Made by a program: the position numbers and the translations under genes. Below are positions 1-8,922 of a stretch of 64,000 bases of DNA, in pieces. Location: positions 4,450,530 through 4,514,529 of the forward strand of contig NZ_KB910518.1 of assembly GCF_000374185.1 (NCBI RefSeq), written 5' to 3'. The first letter of the stretch is position 1. Each line of letters begins with the position of its first letter. Source of the stretch: Paenibacillus sp. HW567. Lineage in GTDB: Bacteria; Bacillota; Bacilli; Paenibacillales; Paenibacillaceae. Under the pieces are notes generated by a model, which was not told where the DNA came from, did not search any database, and saw only the letters and a list, made by a program, of their open reading frames with translations.

Positions 1-1211
1 ACTAAAAGACGCGCGCCATGTACCAGTACAGCTTCGTCAATATTGAAGTTTGGCTGGTGGATGGCATGGGTAATTCCCATCTCCTCATTGCCACAGCCGA
101 TAAAAGCAAAAGCGCCAGGAACACGATCCAGGTACCAGCCAAAATCCTCACCGGCCAAACTGGGTTGATTCAGTACATGTACCTGATCATCACCCAACAC
201 CTCGCGCGCCGCCCTGATCACCCGCTGCACAGCGGCTTTATCATTAAGTACGGAAATCCCCTCGCGCAGCTCCAGCTTCCAGCTTCCGCCTGAAGCAGCA
301 GATATCGCTGCTGCCTGGCGTTTCAATCCTTCGGTGATTCCGTCAACGGTTGATTTGGAGAATGCTCTGAATGTCCCTGTCAGAACACTGCTTTCTGCGA
401 TAACATTAATGGCAGTCCCGGCGTTGAGTGTACCAAACGCCAGCACCGCCGCTTCGGATGGATCAATTTGGTTCGCCATCAGAGCATTGGTCTCGGTTAT
501 GAATCGGGCGGCCATCTGAATTGCATCTACCGACCGGTGCGGAGCGCTATGATGTCCGGCGGTCCCTCGTAATTCCAGCGTGAAATGGCTGGAGGCTGCC
601 ATTGCATAGTGCGGATGAACGCCAAGCGTGCCGACCGGCAGCTCCGGCATTACATGCAGCGCATAAGCATAATCCACTCCCTCCAGAATTCCATCCTCAA
701 TCATATCGCGCCCGCCTGAGAGCAGCCTTCCATCCAGCGGACTTTGGACCGCTCCTTCTTCGGCGGGCTGGAAAATAAAGATCACCTTCCCCGGCAACTG
801 ATGCCGATATTCAGCCAGGGTCTTTGCTGCTCCCAGCAGCATGGCGGTATGGGCATCATGACCGCATGCATGCATAACTCCAGCGTTCAGCGACCTATAC
901 GACACCTCATTCTGCTCCGTAATCGGCAGAGCATCCATATCCGCCCGCAGCAGAATGGTCGGCCCGTCTCCCGCCGTTCCTTCAAGAGTACCGGCGACAC
1001 CCATCCCGAAATGTTTGCCAACATTCCGCCGCACGGCAATCCCCCAACTCTCCAGAAGTTCGGCAACCATGCTGGAGGTACGGGCAACATCGTACAGGAG
1101 CTCAGGGTGGAGATGAAGATCACGGCGGATGGCAACCATTTCATCCTCAAGCAATCCGGTGGATCTCATCATTCCGGCAATATTCGGTTTTCGGAGCTTG
1201 GCGTGTCCCAC
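1..1211 (-). CDS. M20 family amidohydrolase, C-terminus cut by window edge
   Basis: This is a zinc-dependent M20 peptidase/amidohydrolase that likely removes an acyl group from an amino-acid-like compound in the cytosol. The translation shows the family motifs ADMDALP, MHACGHDAHTAM (metal-binding HACGHD) and FQPAEEG, and further on a dimerisation-domain region and LAGEDFG. The last codons lie beyond base 1. I prefer a GTG start at 1211, with AGGTG about 10 bases upstream; ATG at 1172 or 1169 is possible but has a poor ribosome binding site. It starts 7 bases after the monooxygenase stop and is therefore probably the promoter-distal gene of the salvage operon. It is the second M20 enzyme of this cluster. 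The substrate is unknown; N-acyl or N-formyl derivatives are plausible. Confidence 0.88.
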   Translation of the reverse strand, partial: MGHAKLRKPNIAGMMRSTGLLEDEMVAIRRDLHLHPELLYDVARTSSMVAELLESWGIAVRRNVGKHFGMGVAGTLEGTAGDGPTILLRADMDALPITEQNEVSYRSLNAGVMHACGHDAHTAMLLGAAKTLAEYRHQLPGKVIFIFQPAEEGAVQSPLDGRLLSGGRDMIEDGILEGVDYAYALHVMPELPVGTLGVHPHYAMAASSHFTLELRGTAGHHSAPHRSVDAIQMAARFITETNALMANQIDPSEAAVLAFGTLNAGTAINVIAESSVLTGTFRAFSKSTVDGITEGLKRQAAAISAASGGSWKLELREGISVLNDKAAVQRVIRAAREVLGDDQVHVLNQPSLAGEDFGWYLDRVPGAFAFIGCGNEEMGITHAIHQPNFNIDEAVLVHGARLL

Positions 1212-1218
1212 GATGCCG

Positions 1219-2556
1219 TTACACCTGTGCCGCAGGCTCCGAAGCCTTCAAATAGCGATTCTCCGGTATAGGGAGACCGAGATTGCCCCGCAGGGTATCA
1301 CTCTCATATTCGGTACGGAACAGCCCCCGCTCCTGCAGGATAGGCACAACGCGGTCCACGAATTCCTCCAGCCCGTTCGGAACGGCGGCTCCCAGCATAA
1401 AGCCATCTGCCGCTCCGCCCTCGAACCAGGCCTGAAGCTGATCGGCCACCTGCTCCGGTGTACCGATGAAGCTGCTTCGCGGAGTGGCAGATTGCAGCGC
1501 GACCTCGCGCAGGGTCAAGCCCTTCTCTTTGGCATCCTTTTTGATTTTATCCGTGCCGCTCTGGAAGCTGTTTCGGCCCAAATCGCCTAGCTCGGGGAAC
1601 AGCTCATCCAGCGGGTATTGCGAGAAATCATGATGCTCGAAGAATCTTCCCAGATAGTTCAGCGCGTTCTCAATTGTCACCAGCCCGGCAATCTCCTGGT
1701 ATTTGCGCTCCGCCTCCTCCGGCGTGTCCCCAAGGATAGGGGCAATTCCGGGGAAGATCAAGACCTCGTCAGGATTACGTCCGAACGAAGCTACGCGGGC
1801 TTTAACATCTCTGTAGAACTCCTGCGCTTCTTCGAGCGTTTCTTGTCCGGTAAAGATGGCATTGGCTTCCTTCGCGGCGTAATTCTTGCCCACCTCCGAA
1901 GAGCCTGCCTGGAAAATAACCGGCTGCCCCTGCTTCGAACGGGCGATATTCAGCGGCCCTTTAACCGAGAAGAACTCGCCTTCGTGGTTCAACGTGTGTA
2001 ATTTTTCCGGGTCAAAAAAGACGCCCGTCTCCTTGTCGCGGACAAACGCATCATCCTCCCACGAATCCCACAAGCCGCGCGCCACCTCCAAATATTCGGC
2101 CGCAATCCGGTACCGCTTGCCGTGATCGGGATGCTCCTTCTTGCTGTAATTCGATGCTGAGCCTTCCAGCGGCGAAGTCACCACGTTCCAGCCTGCCCGT
2201 CCGCCGCTGATAACATCCAGCGATCCAAATTGTCGCGCTACGGTAAAAGGCTCGCTATAGGAGGTGGACAAGGTGCCTACCAGGCCGATTTTGCTGCTGA
2301 CTCCCGCAAGTGCACTAAGAATGGTCAGCGGCTCGAAGCGGTTCAGGAAATGAGGAATGGATTTCTCATTAATGTACAAGCCGTCTGCGATGAAGATCAG
2401 GTCCAGCTTGCCTTCTTCAGCCTTCTGCACCCATTGCTTGTAAAGCTCAAAGTTCACGCTGGCATCCGGCTTGGCATCCGGGTGCCGCCACATCGACGTG
2501 CCGCCTCCAACCCCGTGCAGCAGCGCCCCCAGCTTCAGTTGTTTTGGCTTGGTCAT
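1219..2556 (-). CDS. NtaA/SnaA/DszA-type flavin-dependent monooxygenase (YtnJ-like)
   Basis: This 445-residue protein belongs to the luciferase-like bacterial monooxygenase superfamily, NtaA/SnaA/DszA branch, which uses reduced FMN and oxygen to oxidise small N- or S-containing compounds. Visible hallmarks are the N-terminal LGALLHGVGGGTSMWRHPD segment, the LVGTLSTSYSEPFTVARQF block, GRAGWNVVTS, and a late SSFIGTPEQVADQLQAW segment. Length is normal for the family. A strong AAGGAGG precedes the ATG. It lies in a minus-strand cluster with a second luciferase-like enzyme, M20 amidohydrolases and an amino-acid ABC importer, the same company kept by B. subtilis YtnJ in cysteine-derivative salvage. 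Reduced FMN must come from a reductase outside this window. Confidence 0.9.
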   Translation of the reverse strand: MTKPKQLKLGALLHGVGGGTSMWRHPDAKPDASVNFELYKQWVQKAEEGKLDLIFIADGLYINEKSIPHFLNRFEPLTILSALAGVSSKIGLVGTLSTSYSEPFTVARQFGSLDVISGGRAGWNVVTSPLEGSASNYSKKEHPDHGKRYRIAAEYLEVARGLWDSWEDDAFVRDKETGVFFDPEKLHTLNHEGEFFSVKGPLNIARSKQGQPVIFQAGSSEVGKNYAAKEANAIFTGQETLEEAQEFYRDVKARVASFGRNPDEVLIFPGIAPILGDTPEEAERKYQEIAGLVTIENALNYLGRFFEHHDFSQYPLDELFPELGDLGRNSFQSGTDKIKKDAKEKGLTLREVALQSATPRSSFIGTPEQVADQLQAWFEGGAADGFMLGAAVPNGLEEFVDRVVPILQERGLFRTEYESDTLRGNLGLPIPENRYLKASEPAAQV

Positions 2557-2580
2557 GTTATGTTCCTCCTTAAAAGTTTT

Positions 2581-2789
2581 GTGAACTATAGATTTTCATA
2601 TTGGCGTCTGGTCGTAACTGCGGGGAATGTTTGGACTTCCGGCCGCTGCCCATCTTCAAATTTCTTAATTTATATCGCTCTTAGCGGATGAAACTTGAAG
2701 ACAAAGGCGGACGCGTTCGCTCCTACAGTTCCAAACTTCCCCTCCGTTACTTTTGCCGCTTTTTAATTTTTTTTAGTTCTATGGTTAAC
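2581..2789. repeat. Dispersed long-hairpin repeat, copy A
   Basis: This ~209-bp element sits between the DinB gene and the NtaA-like gene. Its two halves pair into a long imperfect hairpin. Near-terminal segments GTAACTGCGGGGAATGTTTG and TTCCAAACTTCCCCTCCGTT are complementary with few mismatches, inner arms CTTCAAATTTC and GAAACTTGAAG pair, and the outer ends GTGAACTA / TAGTTCTATGGTTAAC form an imperfect terminal inverted repeat. Related copies occur at 13986-14152 (opposite orientation) and 37859-38061. The right end overlaps and supplies the DinB stop codon. No ORF is seen. It could be a MITE-like element or a transcribed structured RNA. Confidence 0.85.
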
Positions 2790-3261
2790 TTAGTGGCACC
2801 GCGGCCGCCCCCTGCTTGATCCGCTCGATCTGGCCCAGATGGGTCTGCACATGCGCTATAAAGCTGCGGACAATATCCGTAATGCTGACGGTTTCCCCTT
2901 TGAAGTTAATGCCGCTTTTCTTCCATTGTTCATCGCTCAGCCGTCCAAACAGCAGACTATTATAATGAAGCAGACTGCGGAACAGCTCCAGGCTGTCAGC
3001 CGCATTCCCCTGATTCGCGTGCTGCCCGCTAACCCAGGCATCCTGGTTGAAAGCCGGAAGCTGCACCTTGGTATCCGCCAGAATATCCCGGATGCGGAAC
3101 GAAACCACGATGCTGTGATCGGCCAGATGGGCCAGCACCTCGGTTACACTCCAGCTCGCCGGTGCCGCTTTCCACCTAAGCTGTTCCTCCGTCAAGCCCT
3201 CTACCGCCTGTATCAATTGCTGATGAGTATTCAGATAGTCCCCGATCTGCACACTGCTCAT
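2785..3261 (-). CDS. DinB/YfiT-like metal-dependent protein
   Basis: This 158-residue four-helix DinB-superfamily protein contains the expected histidines in WSVTEVLAHLADHS and near the C-terminus in SFIAHVQTHLGQIERI. DinB/YfiT-like proteins include bacillithiol S-transferases (BstA/YfiT) and other thiol-dependent transferases; which activity applies here cannot be read from sequence. The SD AGGGG lies a few bases before the ATG at 3261, and the gene abuts the upstream oxidase. The stop codon TAA lies inside the terminal repeat of hairpin element A, so the last residues may have been reshaped by its arrival. A thiol-transfer role would fit a sulfur-compound salvage cluster, but this is inference. 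Confidence 0.82.
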   Translation of the reverse strand: MSSVQIGDYLNTHQQLIQAVEGLTEEQLRWKAAPASWSVTEVLAHLADHSIVVSFRIRDILADTKVQLPAFNQDAWVSGQHANQGNAADSLELFRSLLHYNSLLFGRLSDEQWKKSGINFKGETVSITDIVRSFIAHVQTHLGQIERIKQGAAAVPLS

Positions 3262-4439
3262 TAGATCCCCTCCAATGTAAGTCCCGCTTGTGCTTGACCC
3301 GGCGGCGTGTCAAAGCGGGCCAAAGAAAATGGCCGGATATTCTGTCCGGTCCGTCCGGTTGTCGCCAAATCCGCCAATATTTCGCCTACAGCGCTGGAAA
3401 ACTTGAATCCGTGTCCCGAGAATCCCCCGGCCAGCAGCACGTTCGCATGAACGGGATGGCGGTCAATAATGAAATCCTCATCGGGCGTATGCTCATATTT
3501 GCAGACTGCCCCTTTGAGCAGCCGGCCGGCAGCGCCAGGCATATAGGCTTCCAGCACACGGCGAAGATCGCCTTCGTCACTCTCCTCGCTGCCGAAAGGC
3601 AGCAGCGGATCGCCCGGCTTCCATTCCAGACCCGTGTCATGACGGCCAATCTTCAGACCTGCCCCGCCAATGCTGGGAAATCCGTAATATCCGCCTTCCC
3701 CGGCACCAAGCGTAAAGCCGGGAAAGCTTCCGGCATTGAAATCCGGCGTGCTCTGAAACCAGCCAACCACCTTGCGGACCGCCTTAATCGGCAGGGTAAT
3801 AAAGGGCGATAACGTCCCAAACCAGGCACCGGCACTAAGAATAGCAGCGGCTGCGTGATAATCGCCATTCCGGGTATGGACGGTGACGCTTCCTCCCCGG
3901 GCAGTCACATTCTGCACGGCTGTATTCGGAAGCAGCTCTGCGCCGTGTGCCAGAGCAAGCTGCCGGTACACCCCGATGCATTTCTCGCTGTAGAGATATC
4001 CGGCATCCGGCTCGTACATCGCCTCGAAGCGGTCCGGGATGCTTAGCCCCGGCCAGCGGTAGCGGATTTCCGCCGCATCCAGCGGCTCGACCCTTACCTT
4101 CCGCTTCTCCGCCTCCGCAAGGCGGCCGCTGAAGGAATATACACTACTGTCCGCCAGATTCAGCACGCCTGAGCGTACAAGCAGTTCCGTTCCACTGTGC
4201 TCTTCAGCTTCCTTCCACAGAGCATCGGCCCGGAGGGCCAGATCAATGTAAGCGGGATCACCGCTGTAGGCATGCCTGATCAGCCGGGACTCCCCGTGAT
4301 GGCTTCCCTGTGTATGCGGCGGGTCAAACGAATCAATGAGCAGCGTTGTGACACCGCGCCGGGCAAGCTGATATCCGGCACTCATGCCCATGGACCCGGC
4401 GCCAACGATAATAACGTCATAATTCCGGTGAACGGCTAT
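3261..4439 (-). CDS. FAD-dependent monomeric sarcosine oxidase / N-methyltryptophan oxidase-like enzyme
   Basis: This is a DAO-superfamily flavoenzyme that would oxidatively demethylate or deaminate a secondary amino acid. The reading frame encodes the dinucleotide-binding motif VIIVGAGSMG, QGSHHGESRLIRHAY, and AVCKYEHTPDEDFIIDRHP, whose Cys matches the covalent FAD-attachment cysteine of monomeric sarcosine oxidases, then GGFSGHGFKFS. The first standard start codon (ATG at 4391) lies after GAGS, so using it would delete most of the FAD-binding motif. In frame upstream no ATG, GTG or TTG is found before a well-placed AAGGAGG. The codon positioned for initiation is ATA at 4439-4437, overlapping the preceding gene's TAG as ATAG. 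I therefore extend to 4439; the start codon itself is uncertain. Confidence 0.85.
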   Translation of the reverse strand: MAVHRNYDVIIVGAGSMGMSAGYQLARRGVTTLLIDSFDPPHTQGSHHGESRLIRHAYSGDPAYIDLALRADALWKEAEEHSGTELLVRSGVLNLADSSVYSFSGRLAEAEKRKVRVEPLDAAEIRYRWPGLSIPDRFEAMYEPDAGYLYSEKCIGVYRQLALAHGAELLPNTAVQNVTARGGSVTVHTRNGDYHAAAAILSAGAWFGTLSPFITLPIKAVRKVVGWFQSTPDFNAGSFPGFTLGAGEGGYYGFPSIGGAGLKIGRHDTGLEWKPGDPLLPFGSEESDEGDLRRVLEAYMPGAAGRLLKGAVCKYEHTPDEDFIIDRHPVHANVLLAGGFSGHGFKFSSAVGEILADLATTGRTGQNIRPFSLARFDTPPGQAQAGLTLEGI

Positions 4440-5617
4440 GCTCCTGCACCTCCTTCGGAAGAGAAATGTTCGAGCACACGCACAGCGAGGCCGGTGAAGA
4501 AAGCGGACGCTACCGGCAGCGCCGACTCATCCAGCTCGAAAGCGGGGTGATGCCACTCCCGGCTGCCGGCAGTACCCATGAATACAAACAGTCCGGGAAC
4601 TACCCGCTGATAAAAAGCAAAATCCTCACCAGCCGGTGAAGGCACCGGCTTCACGGAAGTGTAGCCCAGCACCGCCGATGTCTCCTCCCCAAGCTGGGCC
4701 AGCAACGCATCATTGATGACCGGAGGCGGTCCGCCAATCCAGCGCACGCGGGCTTCTGCTCCGAAGGCGGCGGCAACGCCGGCCGCCACCTGCTCGAAGC
4801 GCTTCAGCACCGTGCTGCGCACCGCTTCATCGAAGGAACGGATTGTGCCCTCCAGCACCGCTGTATCGGGAATGATATTCCACGAATTTCCGCTGTGTAT
4901 CTGCGTGACACTGATTACTGCGCTATGCAGTGCGCTGACATTGCGGCTGACGATGCTTTGCAGCGCAGCTACAATATGTGAAGCCGCCACGATAGGGTCC
5001 ACGCTTGTCTCCGGCACCGCCGCGTGGGAGCCGGACCCTTTTATCTCCACGGCAAAACCGTCTGCGGCAGCCATTAACGGACCACTCTTGATCCCGATTG
5101 TCCCTACCGGCAGCTCGGGCTTATTGTGCATCCCGATCACCGCGCGGACGCCTTCCAGCGCACCGCTGTCTATGACCTGCTGCGCGCCTTTCGCCTTTTC
5201 CTCGGCTGGCTGGAACAGAAACCTTACCGTCCCTTTTAATTGACTCTCCTGCTGCTTCAACTGATAGACAGCCCCGAGCAAGGCCGCCGTATGGAAGTCA
5301 TGTCCGCAGGCATGCATTTTGCCGGGATACAGCGAAGCATAGGGCAGTCCGGTTTCCTCCTGAATCGGCAGCGCATCAATGTCGGCCCGCAGGGCAATCA
5401 CCGGTCCACCCTGCAATCCGCCCACCTCTGCAATAACCCCCGTCTTCAGCCCGTAGTCAACAATTGTCACACCAGCCTCCTCCAGCAGAGAAATGAGGTA
5501 TTTCGTCGTTTCATATTCTTCATTGGAAAGCTCAGGGTGCCGGTGCAAATGACGGCGGATGTCAATTAATGTCTCACTTAGCGCCTCCGCGCCGGATTTC
5601 AGCGTTGTATTCGTCAT
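4436..5617 (-). CDS. M20 family amidohydrolase (YtnL/HipO-like)
   Basis: This 393-residue M20D amidohydrolase contains ALRADIDALPI, MHACGHDFHTAALLG and FQPAEEKAKGA, plus PSPAGEDFAFY near the C-terminus; these supply the metal ligands and catalytic glutamate. Family members hydrolyse N-acyl or N-carbamoyl amino acids. GGAGG is 10 bases before the ATG. The gene is tightly packed: 6 bases downstream of the luciferase-like gene and overlapping the oxidase start by 4 bases. In B. subtilis the equivalent operon carries the deacylase YtnL, so deacylation of an N-acetylated cysteine derivative is the best guess. N-acetyl-diaminopimelate deacetylase or hippurate hydrolase activity are alternatives. 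Confidence 0.9.
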   Translation of the reverse strand: MTNTTLKSGAEALSETLIDIRRHLHRHPELSNEEYETTKYLISLLEEAGVTIVDYGLKTGVIAEVGGLQGGPVIALRADIDALPIQEETGLPYASLYPGKMHACGHDFHTAALLGAVYQLKQQESQLKGTVRFLFQPAEEKAKGAQQVIDSGALEGVRAVIGMHNKPELPVGTIGIKSGPLMAAADGFAVEIKGSGSHAAVPETSVDPIVAASHIVAALQSIVSRNVSALHSAVISVTQIHSGNSWNIIPDTAVLEGTIRSFDEAVRSTVLKRFEQVAAGVAAAFGAEARVRWIGGPPPVINDALLAQLGEETSAVLGYTSVKPVPSPAGEDFAFYQRVVPGLFVFMGTAGSREWHHPAFELDESALPVASAFFTGLAVRVLEHFSSEGGAGA

Positions 5618-5622
5618 AACCG

Positions 5623-6636
5623 CTATGCCTCCGCAGGCACTTCGGCAAGTGCTTCGTTCAGCAGCTCAAAGGACCGGACCCGCTTCTCAAACGGCTGCAC
5701 ATTGGTTGTCACGATAAGCTCTTCAACACCGGAAGCCGTGGCTAACGCCAAAAGCTGCTCGCGGACCGATTCCTTTGTGCCTTTGGTAATCTCCGGCTCC
5801 CGCTCTTCCAGCGTGTAGTCTTCCTTGCTCTGCCGGGTGAATTCCTCGGCCTGCTCGCGGGTTGCCACCGTCAGCGTTTTGCCGCTGGCAAGATGAATCC
5901 GGATCAGCTTGTGCGCTCCGGCCAGCTCCCGGGCCTCCTCTTCCGATTCGGCTGCCAGCACGGCAAGTGCAAGAATCGCATGCGGCTCCTTGCCCTGCGA
6001 AGTGTCAAATTTGCTCCGGTAGACGCGAATCGCTTCCACAGCCACCGCCTGGTCTCCGCCGATGAACAAAGAGAACACGTACGGCAGCCCCAGCCCGGCA
6101 GCAATTTCGGCGCTGGCTACACTGGCGCCAAGCACATAAAGCTCAGGCGGAGTACCCGGAATCGGTCCCGCCTTCAATCCGAACAGCGGATGCTCCTCCT
6201 CCAGCTTGTTATGAACATATTTCTCAAGCTCAATAATTTTGTCCGTCAAAGTGGCCGCTTCTTCTCCCTGCCGCAGCGCCTGCGTGCTCCGGGGCAGCCC
6301 TCCGGGTGCGCGGCCGACCCCCAGATCCACACGGCCAGGAGCCAGCGAAGCCAGCACGTTGAAATTTTCCGCTACCTTATAAGGACTGTAGTGCTGGAGC
6401 ATAATGCCGCCGGAGCCGATTCGGATGCGCTCTGTTTTTGCCAGCAGATGCGAGATCAGCACCTCCGGGGAGGAGCCGGCCACCTGCTCGGAGTCATGAT
6501 GCTCCGAAACCCAGAACCGGCGGAAGCCCAGCCGCTCGGATAACTGCGCCAGCTTGATTGTATGCTGAAAGGCTTCCTCCGGCGTTTCTCCGGGATAGAT
6601 TGGACTTTGATCCAGTACACTTATTGTAATTGCCAT
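5623..6636 (-). CDS. LLM-class flavin-dependent oxidoreductase (YtmO-like)
   Basis: This 337-residue luciferase-like monooxygenase has the typical opening SVLDQSPIYPGETPEEA, the FRRFWVSEHHDSE block, RIGSGGIMLQHYSPYKVAE and LGVGRAPGG. This subgroup (MsnO8/YtmO type) works with reduced FMN. AGGAGG is placed correctly before the ATG at 6636. It follows the ABC ATPase gene by 11 bases and precedes the M20 gene, so it is part of the salvage operon. Two distinct luciferase-like enzymes in one operon is the arrangement of B. subtilis ytmO/ytnJ. The chemical step it performs is inferred from that analogy only. Confidence 0.9.
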   Translation of the reverse strand: MAITISVLDQSPIYPGETPEEAFQHTIKLAQLSERLGFRRFWVSEHHDSEQVAGSSPEVLISHLLAKTERIRIGSGGIMLQHYSPYKVAENFNVLASLAPGRVDLGVGRAPGGLPRSTQALRQGEEAATLTDKIIELEKYVHNKLEEEHPLFGLKAGPIPGTPPELYVLGASVASAEIAAGLGLPYVFSLFIGGDQAVAVEAIRVYRSKFDTSQGKEPHAILALAVLAAESEEEARELAGAHKLIRIHLASGKTLTVATREQAEEFTRQSKEDYTLEEREPEITKGTKESVREQLLALATASGVEELIVTTNVQPFEKRVRSFELLNEALAEVPAEA

Positions 6637-6647
6637 AAGGTTGCCTC

Positions 6648-7400
6648 CTAAATGGAATAGTTCAGCTCCGGCGTGATCCGCTTCAGAAACTGCTTCGTTC
6701 TTTCTTCCCGCGGATGGTTGAACACCTCGACAGGCGTCCCCTCCTCGACAATAACTCCGCCATCCATGAACACCACATGATTCGCCACATCGCGGGCAAA
6801 ACCCATTTCATGCGTGACTACAATCATCGTAATGCCTTCCTTGGCGATTTTACGGATTACGGCCAGCACCTCCCCGACCAGCTCCGGGTCCAGCGCCGAC
6901 GTAGGCTCATCGAACAAAATCACTTCCGGCTCCAGCGCCAAAGCGCGGGCGATGCCGACACGCTGCTGCTGGCCCCCGGACAACTGGCTCGGATACGCAT
7001 CCAGCTTGGCTCCAAGCCCAACCTTCTCCAGCAGCGCCACACTTTTGCTCCGCGCTTCCTCCTTCGGAAGCTTTTTCACAACAACCAGCCCTTCCATCAC
7101 ATTCTCCAGTGCTGTCTTGTGCCGGAACAGATTGTACTGCTGGAAGACCATCGCTGTTTTTTGCCGCAACTGATGGATCTCCTTCTTCCTTGCATGCCGG
7201 CAGTCCACCTTGAAATCACCGATGGTTATCTCTCCGCCGCTGGGCTTCTCCAGGTAATTTACAGAGCGCAGCAGCGTTGTTTTGCCTGAGCCGCTGGGTC
7301 CGAGAATGACGACCACCTCGCCTTTGGTAACAGTTAGATCAATATTGTTCAGCACCTGATGGCGTCCGAAGGACTTGGAAAGATGCTCAATCTTAATCAT
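6648..7400 (-). CDS. Polar amino acid ABC transporter ATP-binding protein
   Basis: This 250-residue ATPase energises the importer. It shows Walker A GPSGSGKTT, Q-loop QQYNLFRHKTALENV, signature LSGGQQQRVGIARAL, Walker B VILFDEPTSALDPE and the switch histidine in VVTHEMGF. The pattern is that of the GlnQ/TcyN family. It overlaps the upstream permease by 4 bases. With the two permeases and the binding protein it makes a complete uptake system; cystine-like or S-substituted cysteine substrates are inferred from the neighbouring enzymes. Confidence 0.95.
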   Translation of the reverse strand: MIKIEHLSKSFGRHQVLNNIDLTVTKGEVVVILGPSGSGKTTLLRSVNYLEKPSGGEITIGDFKVDCRHARKKEIHQLRQKTAMVFQQYNLFRHKTALENVMEGLVVVKKLPKEEARSKSVALLEKVGLGAKLDAYPSQLSGGQQQRVGIARALALEPEVILFDEPTSALDPELVGEVLAVIRKIAKEGITMIVVTHEMGFARDVANHVVFMDGGVIVEEGTPVEVFNHPREERTKQFLKRITPELNYSI

Positions 7401-8107
7401 ACGACTCCACCTCGATTGTATAGATTGATCCGCTTCTCGATCAGGGCGGTTGCCCGTTCAATCAGAAACGTTAAGCCCCAGAAGATAAGGGCTGCCGCCA
7501 GATATGCCTCAAAAAACTTCCAGTTCGTCGAGGCCACAATCTGCGCCTGGGCGTTGATTTCCACTACCGATACGGTAAAAGCAAGCGTCGATCCATGCAG
7601 CATGCCGATGACCGAATTGGACAGATTGGGCAAGCTCGCCGCCAGGGCTTGGGGGAATACAATACGCCGCAGCGCCTGGGGCGTGGTCATGCCTACGGAA
7701 TGGGCAGCTTCGATTTGACCGCGGTCCACAGCCAGCAGACCGGAGCGGACCACCTCGGACATATACGCCCCTGCCGTAATCGAGAATGAAATATAAGCGA
7801 AGCCGATCATTGGAATGGATACCGCTCTGAAGCCCCATCCAAAATAAACCGCCAATCCGTCAATAATCATCGGAAGCCCGAAATAGATCAGCAGCAAATG
7901 AGTGAGCATCGGCGTACCCCGGATAAACGTGACATACCCTACAGCCAGGGGATACAGGAACGGGACCTTGTAAATCCGGATGAGAGCCACGACGGTCCCG
8001 ATGATGAATCCGGCCAGCACAGAGACAATCGTAATATACAGTGTCGTCGGAATTGCGGTCAGAATTTGCAGAAATGCCGTCCATATAAATGAAGGGTCCA
8101 GCTTCAT
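7397..8107 (-). CDS. Polar amino acid ABC transporter permease
   Basis: This 236-residue membrane protein of the HisM/TcyM type has an N-terminal hydrophobic segment (TTLYITIVSVLAGFIIGTVVALI), the conserved YVTFIRGTPMLTHLLLIYFGLP block and the permease-ATPase coupling EAA-like loop EAAHSVGMTTPQALRRIVFPQAL. About five membrane segments are visible. It overlaps both neighbouring importer genes by 4 bases, indicating translational coupling. It likely forms a heterodimer with the permease encoded just upstream. Confidence 0.94.
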   Translation of the reverse strand: MKLDPSFIWTAFLQILTAIPTTLYITIVSVLAGFIIGTVVALIRIYKVPFLYPLAVGYVTFIRGTPMLTHLLLIYFGLPMIIDGLAVYFGWGFRAVSIPMIGFAYISFSITAGAYMSEVVRSGLLAVDRGQIEAAHSVGMTTPQALRRIVFPQALAASLPNLSNSVIGMLHGSTLAFTVSVVEINAQAQIVASTNWKFFEAYLAAALIFWGLTFLIERATALIEKRINLYNRGGVV

Positions 8108-8889
8108 AATCCGCTTCCTCCTTTACCCTGTCCCAGCTCTGCAATGATCCTCCGGGAAGAACTGTTTTTTTGCAGTCTGAACATTTTTTTCACAGGATTG
8201 CTGCTGTCCTCATGCCGCAGGAGGCGCCGTTCGGCCACCAGCAGCAGCTTCTCAATGGTATAGCTGATCACCAGATAAATAAGAGCAAGCGCAATGTATG
8301 TTTCGATAAAATGCTGGCTGATGCTGCCCAGTGTCTGCGCCTTCCCCGTCATTTCCATCACGCCCAGGGTAAACGCGAGCGAAGTATCCTTCAGCAGCGC
8401 AATCACCAGATTGGAGAATACAGGAACCGCGATCCCCAGCGCCTGCGGCAGCACAATCCGCGAAAATGCCTGATAGGACGTCATTCCCGACGCATACGCC
8501 GCCTCAACCTGCCCTCTGTCCACAGCCGTTACCGAAGCGCGGATCATTTCAGACATAAAGGCTCCGCTGTGCAGCCCGTAAGTCAGAATCACAAAGATCA
8601 GCACCGGCGTCCGCGTCACATCCAGATGAACCAGCTTTAATATTTCAGGCAGACCGTAGTAGAACAAGAACAACTGGATTAGAATCGGTGTCCCCCGGAA
8701 AAAAGAGATATAAATCTCCGCGCAGGTCTTCAGGACCGGTACCTTATACAGGCGGGGAAGGGCAATGAGAAATCCGACAAGGATACCTACGAGCAGCGAG
8801 CAGGCGACAATCAGAAGTGTGGTGCTTAGCGTACTCAGCAGCTTGGGCAAAAATGAGAATATATAGCTGATATCAAATGGCGCGCCCAT
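8104..8889 (-). CDS. Polar amino acid ABC transporter permease
   Basis: This 261-residue permease of the HisM/TcyL family has FLPKLLSTLSTTLLIVACSLLVG at the N-terminus, the YISFFRGTPILIQLFLFYYGLP motif and the EAA-like loop EAAYASGMTSYQAFSRIVLPQAL. The C-terminal tail after residue ~230 is basic and cytoplasmic and longer than in its partner. The ATG is preceded by a G-rich ribosome binding site. It is 33 bases downstream of the binding-protein stop and overlaps the next permease by 4 bases. Confidence 0.94.
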   Translation of the reverse strand: MGAPFDISYIFSFLPKLLSTLSTTLLIVACSLLVGILVGFLIALPRLYKVPVLKTCAEIYISFFRGTPILIQLFLFYYGLPEILKLVHLDVTRTPVLIFVILTYGLHSGAFMSEMIRASVTAVDRGQVEAAYASGMTSYQAFSRIVLPQALGIAVPVFSNLVIALLKDTSLAFTLGVMEMTGKAQTLGSISQHFIETYIALALIYLVISYTIEKLLLVAERRLLRHEDSSNPVKKMFRLQKNSSSRRIIAELGQGKGGSGL

Positions 8890-8922
8890 ACCGCACCCCC
8901 TTCCCCCTATTTATCATTCTGG

